Positions 1 to 6,181 of a stretch of 11,635 nucleotides of DNA are shown here, in pieces; within the stretch, counting starts at the first letter, position 1, and every line of letters begins with the position of its first letter. Under the pieces are notes generated by a model. The model did no database searches, had not been told where the DNA came from, and worked only from the letters and a program-made list of their open reading frames with translations. This DNA comes from Bifidobacteriaceae bacterium NR021 (lineage in GTDB: Bacteria; Actinomycetota; Actinomycetes; Actinomycetales; Bifidobacteriaceae), in assembly GCA_003585845.1 (NCBI GenBank), contig NQOP01000002.1, forward strand, positions 162,573 to 174,207. Reading direction: 5' to 3'. Both the position numbers and the translations under genes were made by a program.

Positions 1-434
1 ACTCGCGTTTTGCCGCTTCCAGCTCCTGCTCCAATAAGAAGTGCCGGTCCGTCGTATTGGACTGCTTGAGATTGTTGCGGATTTAAGCCGTCGAGTAGTT
101 TTTGCGCGTCAACTGCAACTCTAGAATATGCGGAATTTTGGGAATATTCTTGAGATTCTTGGGATTCTTGAGGAGGTACTTCTTCTTGAGGAGGCACTGA
201 TTCTTGATCAGACGCATATTCTTGCTGCGTAAAATCAGGCTCTTTAGCGTAAGCGTCAGCATACTCGTCGTAACTGTAGTTGGCATAATCATTCGCATCC
301 GCAACATTCTCGTAAAAACGATCGTCAGAATCGAACGAATCAACTGGATTCCCCAACAAATCACTTACATATCCGTAATCGCTATCTTTTGCACTCATAT
401 TTGCATTCATACTTGCGCCCATACTTACGCTCAT
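1..434 (-). CDS. pcrA: ATP-dependent DNA helicase, UvrD/PcrA type (superfamily 1A), N-terminal part
   Basis: The gene starts at 434 on the minus strand and runs off the left edge, leaving 144 codons plus two bases. Residues 117-121 (LNPQQ) and following form the Q motif, and GAGAGSGKT at 135-143 is the Walker A motif of UvrD/PcrA/Rep helicases, 3'-5' DNA translocases acting in excision repair and replication restart. The helicase core normally begins within some ten residues of the protein start. Here about 110 residues precede it, rich in Asp, Glu, Tyr, Ser and Gln, with no predicted fold and a PPQEE/SQESQ low-complexity stretch at 80-98. The ATG at 434 is chosen because GGAG lies 7 bases upstream, but in-frame ATGs follow at codons 5, 9 and 13 within a 12-nt tandem repeat, so the true start could be any of these. 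The family call is safe. The choice between pcrA and uvrD as the name is convention. It is divergent from xpt. Confidence 0.88.
   Translation of the reverse strand, partial: MSVSMGASMNANMSAKDSDYGYVSDLLGNPVDSFDSDDRFYENVADANDYANYSYDEYADAYAKEPDFTQQEYASDQESVPPQEEVPPQESQESQEYSQNSAYSRVAVDAQKLLDGLNPQQSQAVQYDGPALLIGAGAGSGKTR
387..434 (-). repeat. 12-nt tandem repeat at the start of the helicase gene
   Basis: Four head-to-tail 12-nt units (minus strand) encode MSVS, MGAS, MNAN and MSAK, and every unit begins with ATG. A fifth degenerate unit (ATGGAGTACAAGT, about 435-447) lies just upstream and supplies the GGAG ribosome binding site. The period is a multiple of three, so copy-number changes would keep the frame but add or remove start codons. 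Confidence 0.8.
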
Positions 435-466
435 ACTTGTACTCCATTAATGCTGCCAATTACCTA

Positions 467-503
467 CGTTTTAGCTTCAGCAATAAAACGCCCCCACGTT
501 TTA
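467..503. promoter_or_regulatory. Three-arm repeat able to form alternative hairpins, in the pcrA-xpt intergenic region
   Basis: CGTTTTA at 467-473, TAAAACG at 484-490 and CGTTTTA at 497-503 are exact 7-base complements. The middle arm can pair with either outer arm (loops of 10 and 6 bases) but not both. The stretch lies about 33 bases upstream of the helicase start and 120 upstream of xpt. It could be a pair of overlapping operators or a switchable leader. No U-tract follows either hairpin on the plus strand, so a terminator is unlikely. The function is unknown. Confidence 0.4.
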
Positions 504-623
504 ATTGCGCACGTATTTAATCAGGTTTACCACATGCTGCAGTCGTTTTTACTCGTATTGTGTCACGAACGTGGGTATGCTTGAGCGTACTGCAATGTAA
601 TTGTTCGTAAGAAGGGGCGCATC

Positions 624-1205
624 GTGCAAGAATTGGAAGAACGCATTCTCCAAGATGGTATCGTAAAACCAGGCAATGTATTAAAAGTAGACGCTTTTTT
701 GAACCACCAGTGCGATGTGAATTTATTTGATCATATGGGAGCCGCTTGGGCTGAGCATTTCCGCGACGCAAATATTACTAAGATTCTTACGATTGAGGCT
801 TCTGGTATTGGAATCGCATGTGTTGCAGCACGCCATTTTGGTGGAGTTCCTGTGGTTTTTGCAAAGAAAGCTCAGTCAATTAATCTCGATGGCGACCAAT
901 ACGTATCTACGGTATTTTCTTTTACAAAGCAGCGCGAGTTTCCAGTGATTGTGTCGCGTAAGTATTTAAGTGCGGAAGATCGCGTGCTTATTTTGGATGA
1001 TTTTTTGGCGAACGGCAAAGCTTTGCAAGGATTAATCGACATTTGCAATCATGCTGGAGCTAGCGTTGCAGGCATTGGAATCGCTATCGAAAAGGGCTTC
1101 CAAGGTGGTGGAGATGCGCTTCGTGAAGCCGGATATGACTTGGATTCGCTGGCGATTGTTGACGCGATGGATCCTGTTGATGGGTCGATTTCGTTCCGTA
1201 AGTAG
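624..1205 (+). CDS. xpt: Xanthine phosphoribosyltransferase
   Basis: This 193-residue cytosolic salvage enzyme transfers the phosphoribosyl group of PRPP to xanthine, giving XMP, which feeds GMP synthesis. The protein aligns along its whole length with Bacillus-type Xpt (about 194 aa), with [10 protein letters not shown] at 20-29 and TIEASGIG at 56-63. The type I PRPP-binding loop [13 protein letters not shown] lies at 121-133 and is followed by [12 protein letters not shown] near 149-160. The start is GTG at 624, supported by AAGGGG seven bases upstream. In many Gram-positives xpt is preceded by a purine riboswitch and followed by a purine permease gene. Neither is visible: the 189-base upstream region lacks the conserved purine-aptamer core, and the next gene lies more than 800 bases away and is unrelated. 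It appears to be a single-gene unit divergent from the helicase. Confidence 0.95.
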   Translation: MQELEERILQDGIVKPGNVLKVDAFLNHQCDVNLFDHMGAAWAEHFRDANITKILTIEASGIGIACVAARHFGGVPVVFAKKAQSINLDGDQYVSTVFSFTKQREFPVIVSRKYLSAEDRVLILDDFLANGKALQGLIDICNHAGASVAGIGIAIEKGFQGGGDALREAGYDLDSLAIVDAMDPVDGSISFRK

Positions 1206-1312
1206 CGAGTGCGAAGCGCGAGTTTTTTACTGTGGCGCGAGTTTTGGGGACTGGTTTTTGGCTGGCGGGTTTCTGAAGTGGCTGTGTGATATAGGAATTA
1301 CTAGCGCGACGA

Positions 1313-1440
1313 CCTGCTTTCGCGCTCAGAGCGTAGCGCGCGAAAGCAACTCGGAGCGTGAGCTTGTTCAGACGGAAAGTCCAGTGGACTTTCCGTGCAA
1401 GCTCAGCCGAATGGCGATTAGCCATGAGGACAGCGCTCCG
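1313..1440 (-). repeat. Intergenic multi-hairpin palindromic element, copy 1 (minus orientation)
   Basis: Nested inverted repeats form a possible three-way junction. The outer stem pairs CGGAGCG (1352-1358) with CGCTCCG (1434-1440). Hairpin B has a closing stem GAGCTTG (1360-1366) with CAAGCTC (1398-1404), enclosing a 25-base near-perfect palindrome at 1372-1396. Hairpin A pairs ATGGC with GCCAT across a 5-base loop (1411-1425). A further hairpin pairs GCTTTCGCGC (1316-1325) with GCGCGAAAGC (1338-1347). Read on the minus strand, hairpin A, hairpin B, the flank CTGAACAAGCTC and the motif AGCGCGAAAGCAG occur in the same order as in the copy at 8691-8811. It may act as an xpt terminator, but the conserved composite structure suggests a dispersed repeat. 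Confidence 0.75.
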
Positions 1441-1681
1441 CTCTTATACCTTACTTGGACTTAGCGGTTGCGTAGTTGAGTTTAGTTTTTTACTTACTTT
1501 TTCTGCAAAAATAGTATTCATCAACAAGATTATTACTATCGTTCCGCTTTTATATTGCTCGACCAAGCAATTCCTATCTCCCACTATTAGTAAAACCGCT
1601 AGTGTTTTGTGGTGTGGTAGGAGTGCCTAGTGTGGCATGTGCAGCAGCGCAAAGCTAGTGTTCTCTAATCAACAGAGATCA

Positions 1682-1835
1682 ACGTCTGCAGAGCATTAAT
1701 GCTAAAGCTCACTAAGCAATAAGTAATCGCTGTTTACAAAGCAATACTGCAAAGCTACATAATCGACGTTTGCAAAGCATTACTGCAAAGCTACATTAAC
1801 AACGTTTGCAAAGCACTGGCGCAAAGCTTCAGGAG
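1682..1835. repeat. Imperfect 36-bp tandem repeat array
   Basis: Units begin near 1730, 1766 and 1802, exactly 36 bases apart, and share the core GTTTGCAAAGCATTACTGCA or a variant of it. An older, diverged unit at 1682 carries a 12-base insertion. Each unit holds the self-complementary TTTGCAAA, which is exact at 1769-1776 and 1805-1812 and reads TTTACAAA at 1733-1740, plus a second GCAAAGC. Further GCAAAG motifs lie outside at about 1648 and 1871. The array ends about 200 bases upstream of the thiolase start. It could be a repeated protein-binding site or a decaying minisatellite. Confidence 0.75.
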
Positions 1836-1989
1836 GTTTGGGAAAATACGACCCTTAATTTACACGAGCGCAAAGTTTATGCCGGATTTGAGCGCGCAAA
1901 CTCATTGAAGCACGTTTAATTGTGAAGGAAACGAGAAAAATTTTTCGCAAATGGTAATTTTGTCAAAAAATACGATAAAGTAGTCCGGT

Positions 1990-1998
1990 TGGTATACT
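1990..1998 (+). promoter_or_regulatory. Extended -10 promoter for the mevalonate operon
   Basis: TGGTATACT is a TGn-extended -10 with five of six matches to TATAAT. No good -35 lies at the usual distance, as is common for extended -10 promoters. Transcription would begin near 2005, giving a leader of about 37 bases with AGGTGG before the ATG at 2042. Confidence 0.5.
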
Positions 1999-2041
1999 TC
2001 AACACGTATTGCAACAAACAATTGATTAGGTGGCTAAACAT

Positions 2042-3307
2042 ATGACTGATGTGGTGATTGCAAGCGCTGTACGTACGCCTATTGGCAAATTCGGCGGCAG
2101 CTTATCTTCGCTTTCCTCAGTTGATTTAGGAACAATCGCAGCAAAAGCAGCAATAGAACGCGCCGGAATTAGCTCACACGACGTGGATCAAGCTATTTTT
2201 GGAAACGTATTACAAGCAGGAAGCGGACAAAACGTTGCTCGCCAAATTGCGTTAAAAGCAGGCTTAGATACTTCTAGCTGCGCAATGACAATTAACGAAG
2301 TATGCGGATCCGGTTTAAAAGCAGTGCGCTTGGCGCAATCTGCAATCGTTATGGGAGACGCGCAAGTTGTTGTTGCAGGCGGCACTGAAAGCATGAGCAA
2401 CGTACCGTTTTACGCAACTAATTCGCGATTTAGCGGACACAAATACGGGAATTTTGAGCTTATTGACGGTTTGCAACGAGACGGCTTAAACGACGCTTTT
2501 ACTGGCGACGCAATGGGCGTTACTGCAGAAAATGTTGCAGCAAAATTTGGTATTACTCGCGAAGCACAAGATATTTTTGCACTTAAATCTCACCAAAAAG
2601 CTGTTGCCGCTATTAAACGAGGCGATTTTGCTTCTGAAATTGTGCCAGTAACGCTTGCAAACGGAACTGTTATAACTCAAGACGAGCATCCTCGCGAAGA
2701 TACGTCTTTAGAGCAGTTGTCGAAATTGCGCACGCTTTTTAAAGCGTCGGAAGAAACTTCAGGCGCGACTTGCGGAGTTGGCAAGAACGAAATTAGCGAG
2801 AACGAAATTAGCAAGAACGAAGTTTGCAAGCACGAATCGACTGTAACTGCCGGAAACGCAAGCGGAATTAACGACGGAGCTGCAGCTCTAGTGCTTATGA
2901 GCAAAGATTACGCGCAAGCGCACGGAATTGAATATCTTGCGCAAATTGTGGGATTCGCAGAAGGCGGAATCGACCCAGATTTAATGGGATACGCTCCAAA
3001 ACATGTGATGGAACGCATGCTAAATGCGACCGGTAGCAACGTTGACAACATTGACTTATTCGAAATAAACGAAGCATTTGCAGCGCAAAGCATTGCTGTT
3101 TCAGAACAACTTCATATTGACGAGTCAAAACTAAACGTACGCGGTGGAGCAATTGCACTCGGTCATCCGCTGGGCGCTAGCGGAGCTAGGATTTTGACGA
3201 CGCTTATATACGCTTTGCGAGATAGCAATAAGTTAAATGGAGTTGCTGCGCTGTGCGTCGGCGGCGGAATCGGCGTTGCGATGCAAGTTAGAATGCGAAG
3301 CAACTAA
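2042..3307 (+). CDS. Acetyl-CoA C-acetyltransferase (thiolase II)
   Basis: This enzyme condenses two acetyl-CoA into acetoacetyl-CoA, the first step of the mevalonate pathway. The catalytic residues are present: the nucleophile Cys88 in NEVCGSG, His375 in ALGHPLGASGAR and Cys405 in LCVGGGIG. The motifs TVTAGNASGINDGAAA and NEAFAAQ are also intact. I start at ATG 2042 because AGGTGG sits 8 bases upstream, whereas the in-frame GTG at 2030 lies inside that ribosome binding site. At 421 residues it is longer than the usual 390 or so, because about 28 extra residues are inserted after LSKLRTLF. The insert contains a 5-residue repeat (KNEIS, ENEIS, KNEVC, KHES at 248-266). It is the first gene of the operon, 57 bases before mvaA. 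The context supports a biosynthetic rather than a beta-oxidation role. Confidence 0.93.
   Translation: MTDVVIASAVRTPIGKFGGSLSSLSSVDLGTIAAKAAIERAGISSHDVDQAIFGNVLQAGSGQNVARQIALKAGLDTSSCAMTINEVCGSGLKAVRLAQSAIVMGDAQVVVAGGTESMSNVPFYATNSRFSGHKYGNFELIDGLQRDGLNDAFTGDAMGVTAENVAAKFGITREAQDIFALKSHQKAVAAIKRGDFASEIVPVTLANGTVITQDEHPREDTSLEQLSKLRTLFKASEETSGATCGVGKNEISENEISKNEVCKHESTVTAGNASGINDGAAALVLMSKDYAQAHGIEYLAQIVGFAEGGIDPDLMGYAPKHVMERMLNATGSNVDNIDLFEINEAFAAQSIAVSEQLHIDESKLNVRGGAIALGHPLGASGARILTTLIYALRDSNKLNGVAALCVGGGIGVAMQVRMRSN
2783..2839 (+). repeat. 15-nt in-frame tandem repeat inside the thiolase gene
   Basis: Units start at 2783, 2798, 2813 and 2828 (the last 12 nt). The first two differ only at the first base. 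They encode KNEIS, ENEIS, KNEVC and KHES within an insertion just before the conserved TVTAGNASG strand. The strong identity between units suggests a recent slippage expansion. Confidence 0.85.
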
Positions 3308-3327
3308 GTCAGAATGCGAAGCGATCA
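3286..3327 (+). repeat. 21-bp tandem duplication across the thiolase stop codon
   Basis: Two 21-base units, 3286-3306 and 3307-3327, share AGAATGCGAAGC and an AAGT start. The first unit encodes the unusual C-terminus RMRSN and the second lies after the stop. Most thiolases end shortly after GVAM plus a few residues, so this tail may be a by-product of the duplication. Confidence 0.6.
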
Positions 3328-3364
3328 GAAGCATTCGTAGTCTACAAATCATGAGGTGATTTCG

Positions 3365-4723
3365 ATGACCGCTTTTCGTGAATTAAGCGTGGAAAATCGC
3401 ATAAAAACCTTGCAAAATGAGGGCGCAATTAACGATGCTGAGGCAACATTTTTACTTAAACAGTTTGCGGAAAGTTCTGATACTACAATTCCTGCAGACG
3501 TTGCAAATCATATGATTGAGCATCAAATTGGAAAGTATACGCTGCCGGTTGGCGTTGTGCGTGGGCTGGTTGTGAACGGCGAAGTGCGGGACGTGCTGGT
3601 TGCAACCGAGGAGCCGTCCGTGATTGCAGCTGCGTGCAATGGGGCGCGGATTGCGGCGGCGACTGACGTTGGATTTGACGCGACGACTGACGTTGGATAC
3701 GGAATTATTGCGCGCTCCCCGCAATACGTGACTACAGCGCAAATAGCTTTTGAGGACGCAGACGGGAGCGTGGCGGCGCGCTTGCGCAGAATCGTTGAAG
3801 ATAAAGAAAAGGTTGCAGAGCTGTTGCGCATTGCAAACGAGTCACACCCATCAATGAGTAAAAGGGGTGGCGGCGCGCGAAAATGCCGCGCTTCAGCTTT
3901 GCACGGCTTCGCAAAGCTCGAGATTGACGTAGACACATGCGACGCAATGGGCGCAAACACAGTAAACACTATGGGCGAAGCCGTCAAAGCCCAGCTGGAG
4001 AGCTGGCTCGGCGTGCAGGCACTAGTGGCAATACTCACAAACACCAGCCGCGTTGCCACCACAGCAGAAGTGCATATACCGGTTGAAGCACTGGCATCCA
4101 GGCGGCTGGAAGACTATGAGCGAGAGTGCGAAGGAAAGCGCCTTGCGCGCCGAATCGCGGCATTGAGCGCGCTTGCCGCCAGCGACCCTGCGCGCGCCGC
4201 CACGCACAACAAAGGAATCCTCAACGGAATCGCAGGAGCCGCGCTCGCGTCAGGAAATGATACGCGAGCGCTAGAATCGGCAGCACACGCGTGGGCGGCG
4301 CGCTCCGGTCGCTACCTACCACTGTCAAAATGGAACACCGAAACTTTAAACGGAAAAACCATACTCCATGGCAGTATTGAAATTCCGCTACAGATCGGTA
4401 TTATTGGCGGCTCAATCTCATCGCTTCCAATGGCAAAACTCGCGATCAAAATCAGCAATTACAAAAACGCAAATGACTTTAGAAACACGCTTGCCGCGCT
4501 CGGTTTAGTGCAAAATCTTGCGGCTCTTCGCGCACTAGCAGGTCCTGGAATTCAAGCAGGTCATATGGCATTACAGTCGTCAAACCTAGCAATTGCAGCA
4601 GGTGCCAAAGGTGAGGAAATCGCGGAAATTGCGCATGATATTTTGCAACTTAGCCCTGCAGAAAGAACTGCAGAAAAAGTTACGCAATTACTTCAAAAGT
4701 TACGAGAATCAAGTAAAAATTAA
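3365..4723 (+). CDS. mvaA: Hydroxymethylglutaryl-CoA reductase, class II
   Basis: The enzyme reduces HMG-CoA to mevalonate with two NAD(P)H. It is a soluble class II protein of 452 residues with no membrane anchor. The catalytic set of the Pseudomonas mevalonii enzyme is complete: Glu83 in TEEPSV, Lys283 in THNKGILNGI, Asp299 in GNDTRA and His400 in IQAGHMAL. DAMGANTVNTMGE marks the dinucleotide and CoA-binding region. The chosen ATG at 3365 has GAGGTG six bases upstream, while the in-frame GTG at 3356 overlaps that site. A 14-base sequence is repeated 24 bases apart (3661 and 3685), giving TDVGFDAT followed by TDVGYG. The middle of the gene (about 3540-4340) looks clearly more GC-rich than its ends and than the thiolase, which may mean mosaic ancestry. 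It lies between the thiolase and mvaS on the same strand with short gaps. Confidence 0.95.
   Translation: MTAFRELSVENRIKTLQNEGAINDAEATFLLKQFAESSDTTIPADVANHMIEHQIGKYTLPVGVVRGLVVNGEVRDVLVATEEPSVIAAACNGARIAAATDVGFDATTDVGYGIIARSPQYVTTAQIAFEDADGSVAARLRRIVEDKEKVAELLRIANESHPSMSKRGGGARKCRASALHGFAKLEIDVDTCDAMGANTVNTMGEAVKAQLESWLGVQALVAILTNTSRVATTAEVHIPVEALASRRLEDYERECEGKRLARRIAALSALAASDPARAATHNKGILNGIAGAALASGNDTRALESAAHAWAARSGRYLPLSKWNTETLNGKTILHGSIEIPLQIGIIGGSISSLPMAKLAIKISNYKNANDFRNTLAALGLVQNLAALRALAGPGIQAGHMALQSSNLAIAAGAKGEEIAEIAHDILQLSPAERTAEKVTQLLQKLRESSKN
3661..3698 (+). repeat. 24-nt-period internal duplication in mvaA
   Basis: GACTGACGTTGGAT occurs at 3661-3674 and again at 3685-3698. It encodes TDVG twice, eight residues apart, just after the EEPSV and NGAR segments of HMG-CoA reductase, where other class II enzymes usually carry a glycine-rich stretch. 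Confidence 0.6.
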
Positions 4724-4743
4724 GAAAAATTAAGAAAAATTTA
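4714..4743 (+). repeat. 10-bp tandem repeat across the mvaA stop codon
   Basis: The unit AAAAATTAAG is repeated from about 4715 with a third partial copy, placing a TAA in each unit. The first TAA (4721-4723) ends mvaA. The array fills most of the 35-base gap before mvaS, so copy-number changes would alter the spacing between these two genes. Confidence 0.65.
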
Positions 4744-4758
4744 GGAATTTTAGGACAA

Positions 4759-6030
4759 ATGAACACACAAAATACCGAAACATCAGCAACCACAATCTCC
4801 GCAACCACTCCCCTTGACGTCGGCATCGACCGCATCTCCTTCGCAACGCCGCACTATTACCTAAACCTCGAAGAACTGGCGGAACACCGCGGAATCGACC
4901 CTAACAAATTCACAATCGGAATCGGTCAAAGCGAACAATCTGTGCCACCAAATCACCAAGACATCGTCACTCTCGCCGCTCAAGCTGCGCTCCCACTGCT
5001 ACCCCACATCGATAGCAATCGCCTCAAAATGCTAATCGTCGGCACAGAAAGCGGCGTCGACGCAAGTAAATCGAGTGCTCTGTACGTTCAAAATCTGCTA
5101 AAACTCACTCCGTGGGTGCGCTCTATTGAAGTAAAAGAAGCTTGCTACGGCGGCACCGCGGCTTTGATGATGGCGTGTGACTACGTGCGCGCGCACGCCG
5201 AAAAAAATCCGCAAGTGCTTGTTATTGCAGCCGATATTGCGCGCTACGGTCTTGCTACACCTGGCGAAGTAACGCAGGGGGCAGGTGCTGTGGCAATGCT
5301 TGTGAGCGCGAATCCGCACGTGCTTAAAATTAACGACGATAGCGTTGTGAAATCCGCTGATATTCAGGACTTTTGGCGACCTGTTTACCAGGACACTGCA
5401 CTTGCTCGCGGAAAGTTTTCAACTGAGCAGTACATACAATTTTTCTGCGACGTGTGGCAAAAGTATTGTGCGCAAAACGGTTGTAATTTCAACGATTTTG
5501 CCGGATTGTGCTTCCATTTGCCGTATACGAAAATGGGTTTGAAGGCGCTTAAGGCTGCGATGGATTCTTGCGATAATAGCAACCTAAGCGAGTCGTCGCG
5601 CAATCGCTTACTTTCGCGCTACGAAACCAGCACGAAGTACAGCCGCCGCGTAGGCAACATCTATACGGGTTCCCTGTATTTGGGATTGCTGTCTTTACTT
5701 GAGTTAGACGAATTTACTTGCGAAAATAGTGATCTTACTGCACTTAAAAGCGGCGATAAGATTGGGTTATTTTCTTACGGCTCCGGCGCTGTTGGTGAAT
5801 TTTTCAGCGGCACGATTGCGCCAGGATTTAGAGATGCGCTGTTTGCGCGCGAGCATGCGGATATGCTTGATTCGCGCGTGCGTTTAAGCGTTGCTGATTA
5901 CGAGGAGATGTTTGAAAGCGTTGCGCCTTACGCTCCGGAAGATTTCGAAAGCAGCACGTCTTGCCGCGAAGGCGCAAGCTTCTTCCTCGACTCAATCACT
6001 TCTCAAGAGCGTCATTATTCCACGCGCTAG
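4759..6030 (+). CDS. mvaS: Hydroxymethylglutaryl-CoA synthase
   Basis: This enzyme condenses acetyl-CoA with acetoacetyl-CoA to give HMG-CoA, the step between the two upstream genes. The 423-residue protein follows the Staphylococcus-type bacterial HMGS throughout. The catalytic triad is Glu97 in GTESGVDASK, Cys129 in KEACYGGT and His253 in LCFHLPYTKMG. DFWRPVYQD and NIYTGSLYLGLLSLLE are also diagnostic, as is LFSYGSGAVGEFF near the C-terminus. An extra N-terminal stretch of about 18 residues, rich in Thr and Ser, precedes the usual start (LDVGIDRISF). The ribosome binding site is modest (AGGA with short spacing at about 4751), so translational coupling to mvaA is plausible. It is the last gene of the visible operon. 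The lower mevalonate genes (kinases, decarboxylase, isomerase) are not in this window. Confidence 0.96.
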   Translation: MNTQNTETSATTISATTPLDVGIDRISFATPHYYLNLEELAEHRGIDPNKFTIGIGQSEQSVPPNHQDIVTLAAQAALPLLPHIDSNRLKMLIVGTESGVDASKSSALYVQNLLKLTPWVRSIEVKEACYGGTAALMMACDYVRAHAEKNPQVLVIAADIARYGLATPGEVTQGAGAVAMLVSANPHVLKINDDSVVKSADIQDFWRPVYQDTALARGKFSTEQYIQFFCDVWQKYCAQNGCNFNDFAGLCFHLPYTKMGLKALKAAMDSCDNSNLSESSRNRLLSRYETSTKYSRRVGNIYTGSLYLGLLSLLELDEFTCENSDLTALKSGDKIGLFSYGSGAVGEFFSGTIAPGFRDALFAREHADMLDSRVRLSVADYEEMFESVAPYAPEDFESSTSCREGASFFLDSITSQERHYSTR

Positions 6031-6112
6031 AAGTGCACTATTCAACAGCAATTTAATTATCAAAGAAGCTGCATCATAATTTTTCGTATTTTCATTGATA
6101 AATTACACACGG

Positions 6113-6176
6113 AGTTTCATATTTTCACGTGTAGCAACATACTTGAATGTAAGAACATGCTTAATCTTATGAAACT
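6113..6176. repeat. Inverted repeat between mvaS and the restriction endonuclease gene
   Basis: AGTTTCATA at 6113-6121 is complementary to TATGAAACT at 6168-6176, with 46 bases between. A smaller ACACG/CGTGT pair overlaps the left arm. It lies between two convergent genes and could be a weak shared terminator or a scar at the edge of the inserted restriction-modification block. No classical GC-rich hairpin with a U-tract is present in 6031-6181. Confidence 0.35.
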
Positions 6177-6181
6177 TCATT

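Larger units (their letters stand above)
1206..2041. other. Gene-free region between xpt and the mevalonate operon
   Basis: No frame here has a convincing protein. The open frames run through palindromes and repeats and lack a ribosome binding site. From left to right it holds a short GCGCGAG-containing direct repeat near 1222-1250, the hairpin element at 1313-1440, a small hairpin (ATTGCT at 1554-1559 with AGCAAT at 1566-1571), several CTAGTGT repeats near 1600-1661, the 36-bp tandem array, and the promoter region of the thiolase gene. No clear simple terminator for xpt is seen, and the hairpins may serve that role. Confidence 0.7.

Noticed and set aside
204..584. Plus-strand open frame of 126 codons
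   Set aside because: It overlaps the helicase gene in antisense, has repetitive His/Cys/Thr content caused by the 12-nt repeat, and lacks a ribosome binding site.
435..623. Purine riboswitch upstream of xpt
   Set aside because: The conserved aptamer core and a following terminator are not visible in the 189-base interval.
1051..1464. Plus-strand open frame extending past xpt
   Set aside because: It is a shifted frame of xpt running into the palindromic element, with no ribosome binding site and no recognisable domain.
1682..1835. CRISPR-like array (36-bp period)
   Set aside because: The period equals the repeat unit, so there are no unique spacers. Units are head-to-tail and diverged, and no cas gene is present.
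3523..4062. Minus-strand open frame of 179 codons inside mvaA
   Set aside because: It is an antisense shadow of the GC-rich HMG-CoA reductase segment, with Ser/Ala/Thr-rich composition and no start signals.
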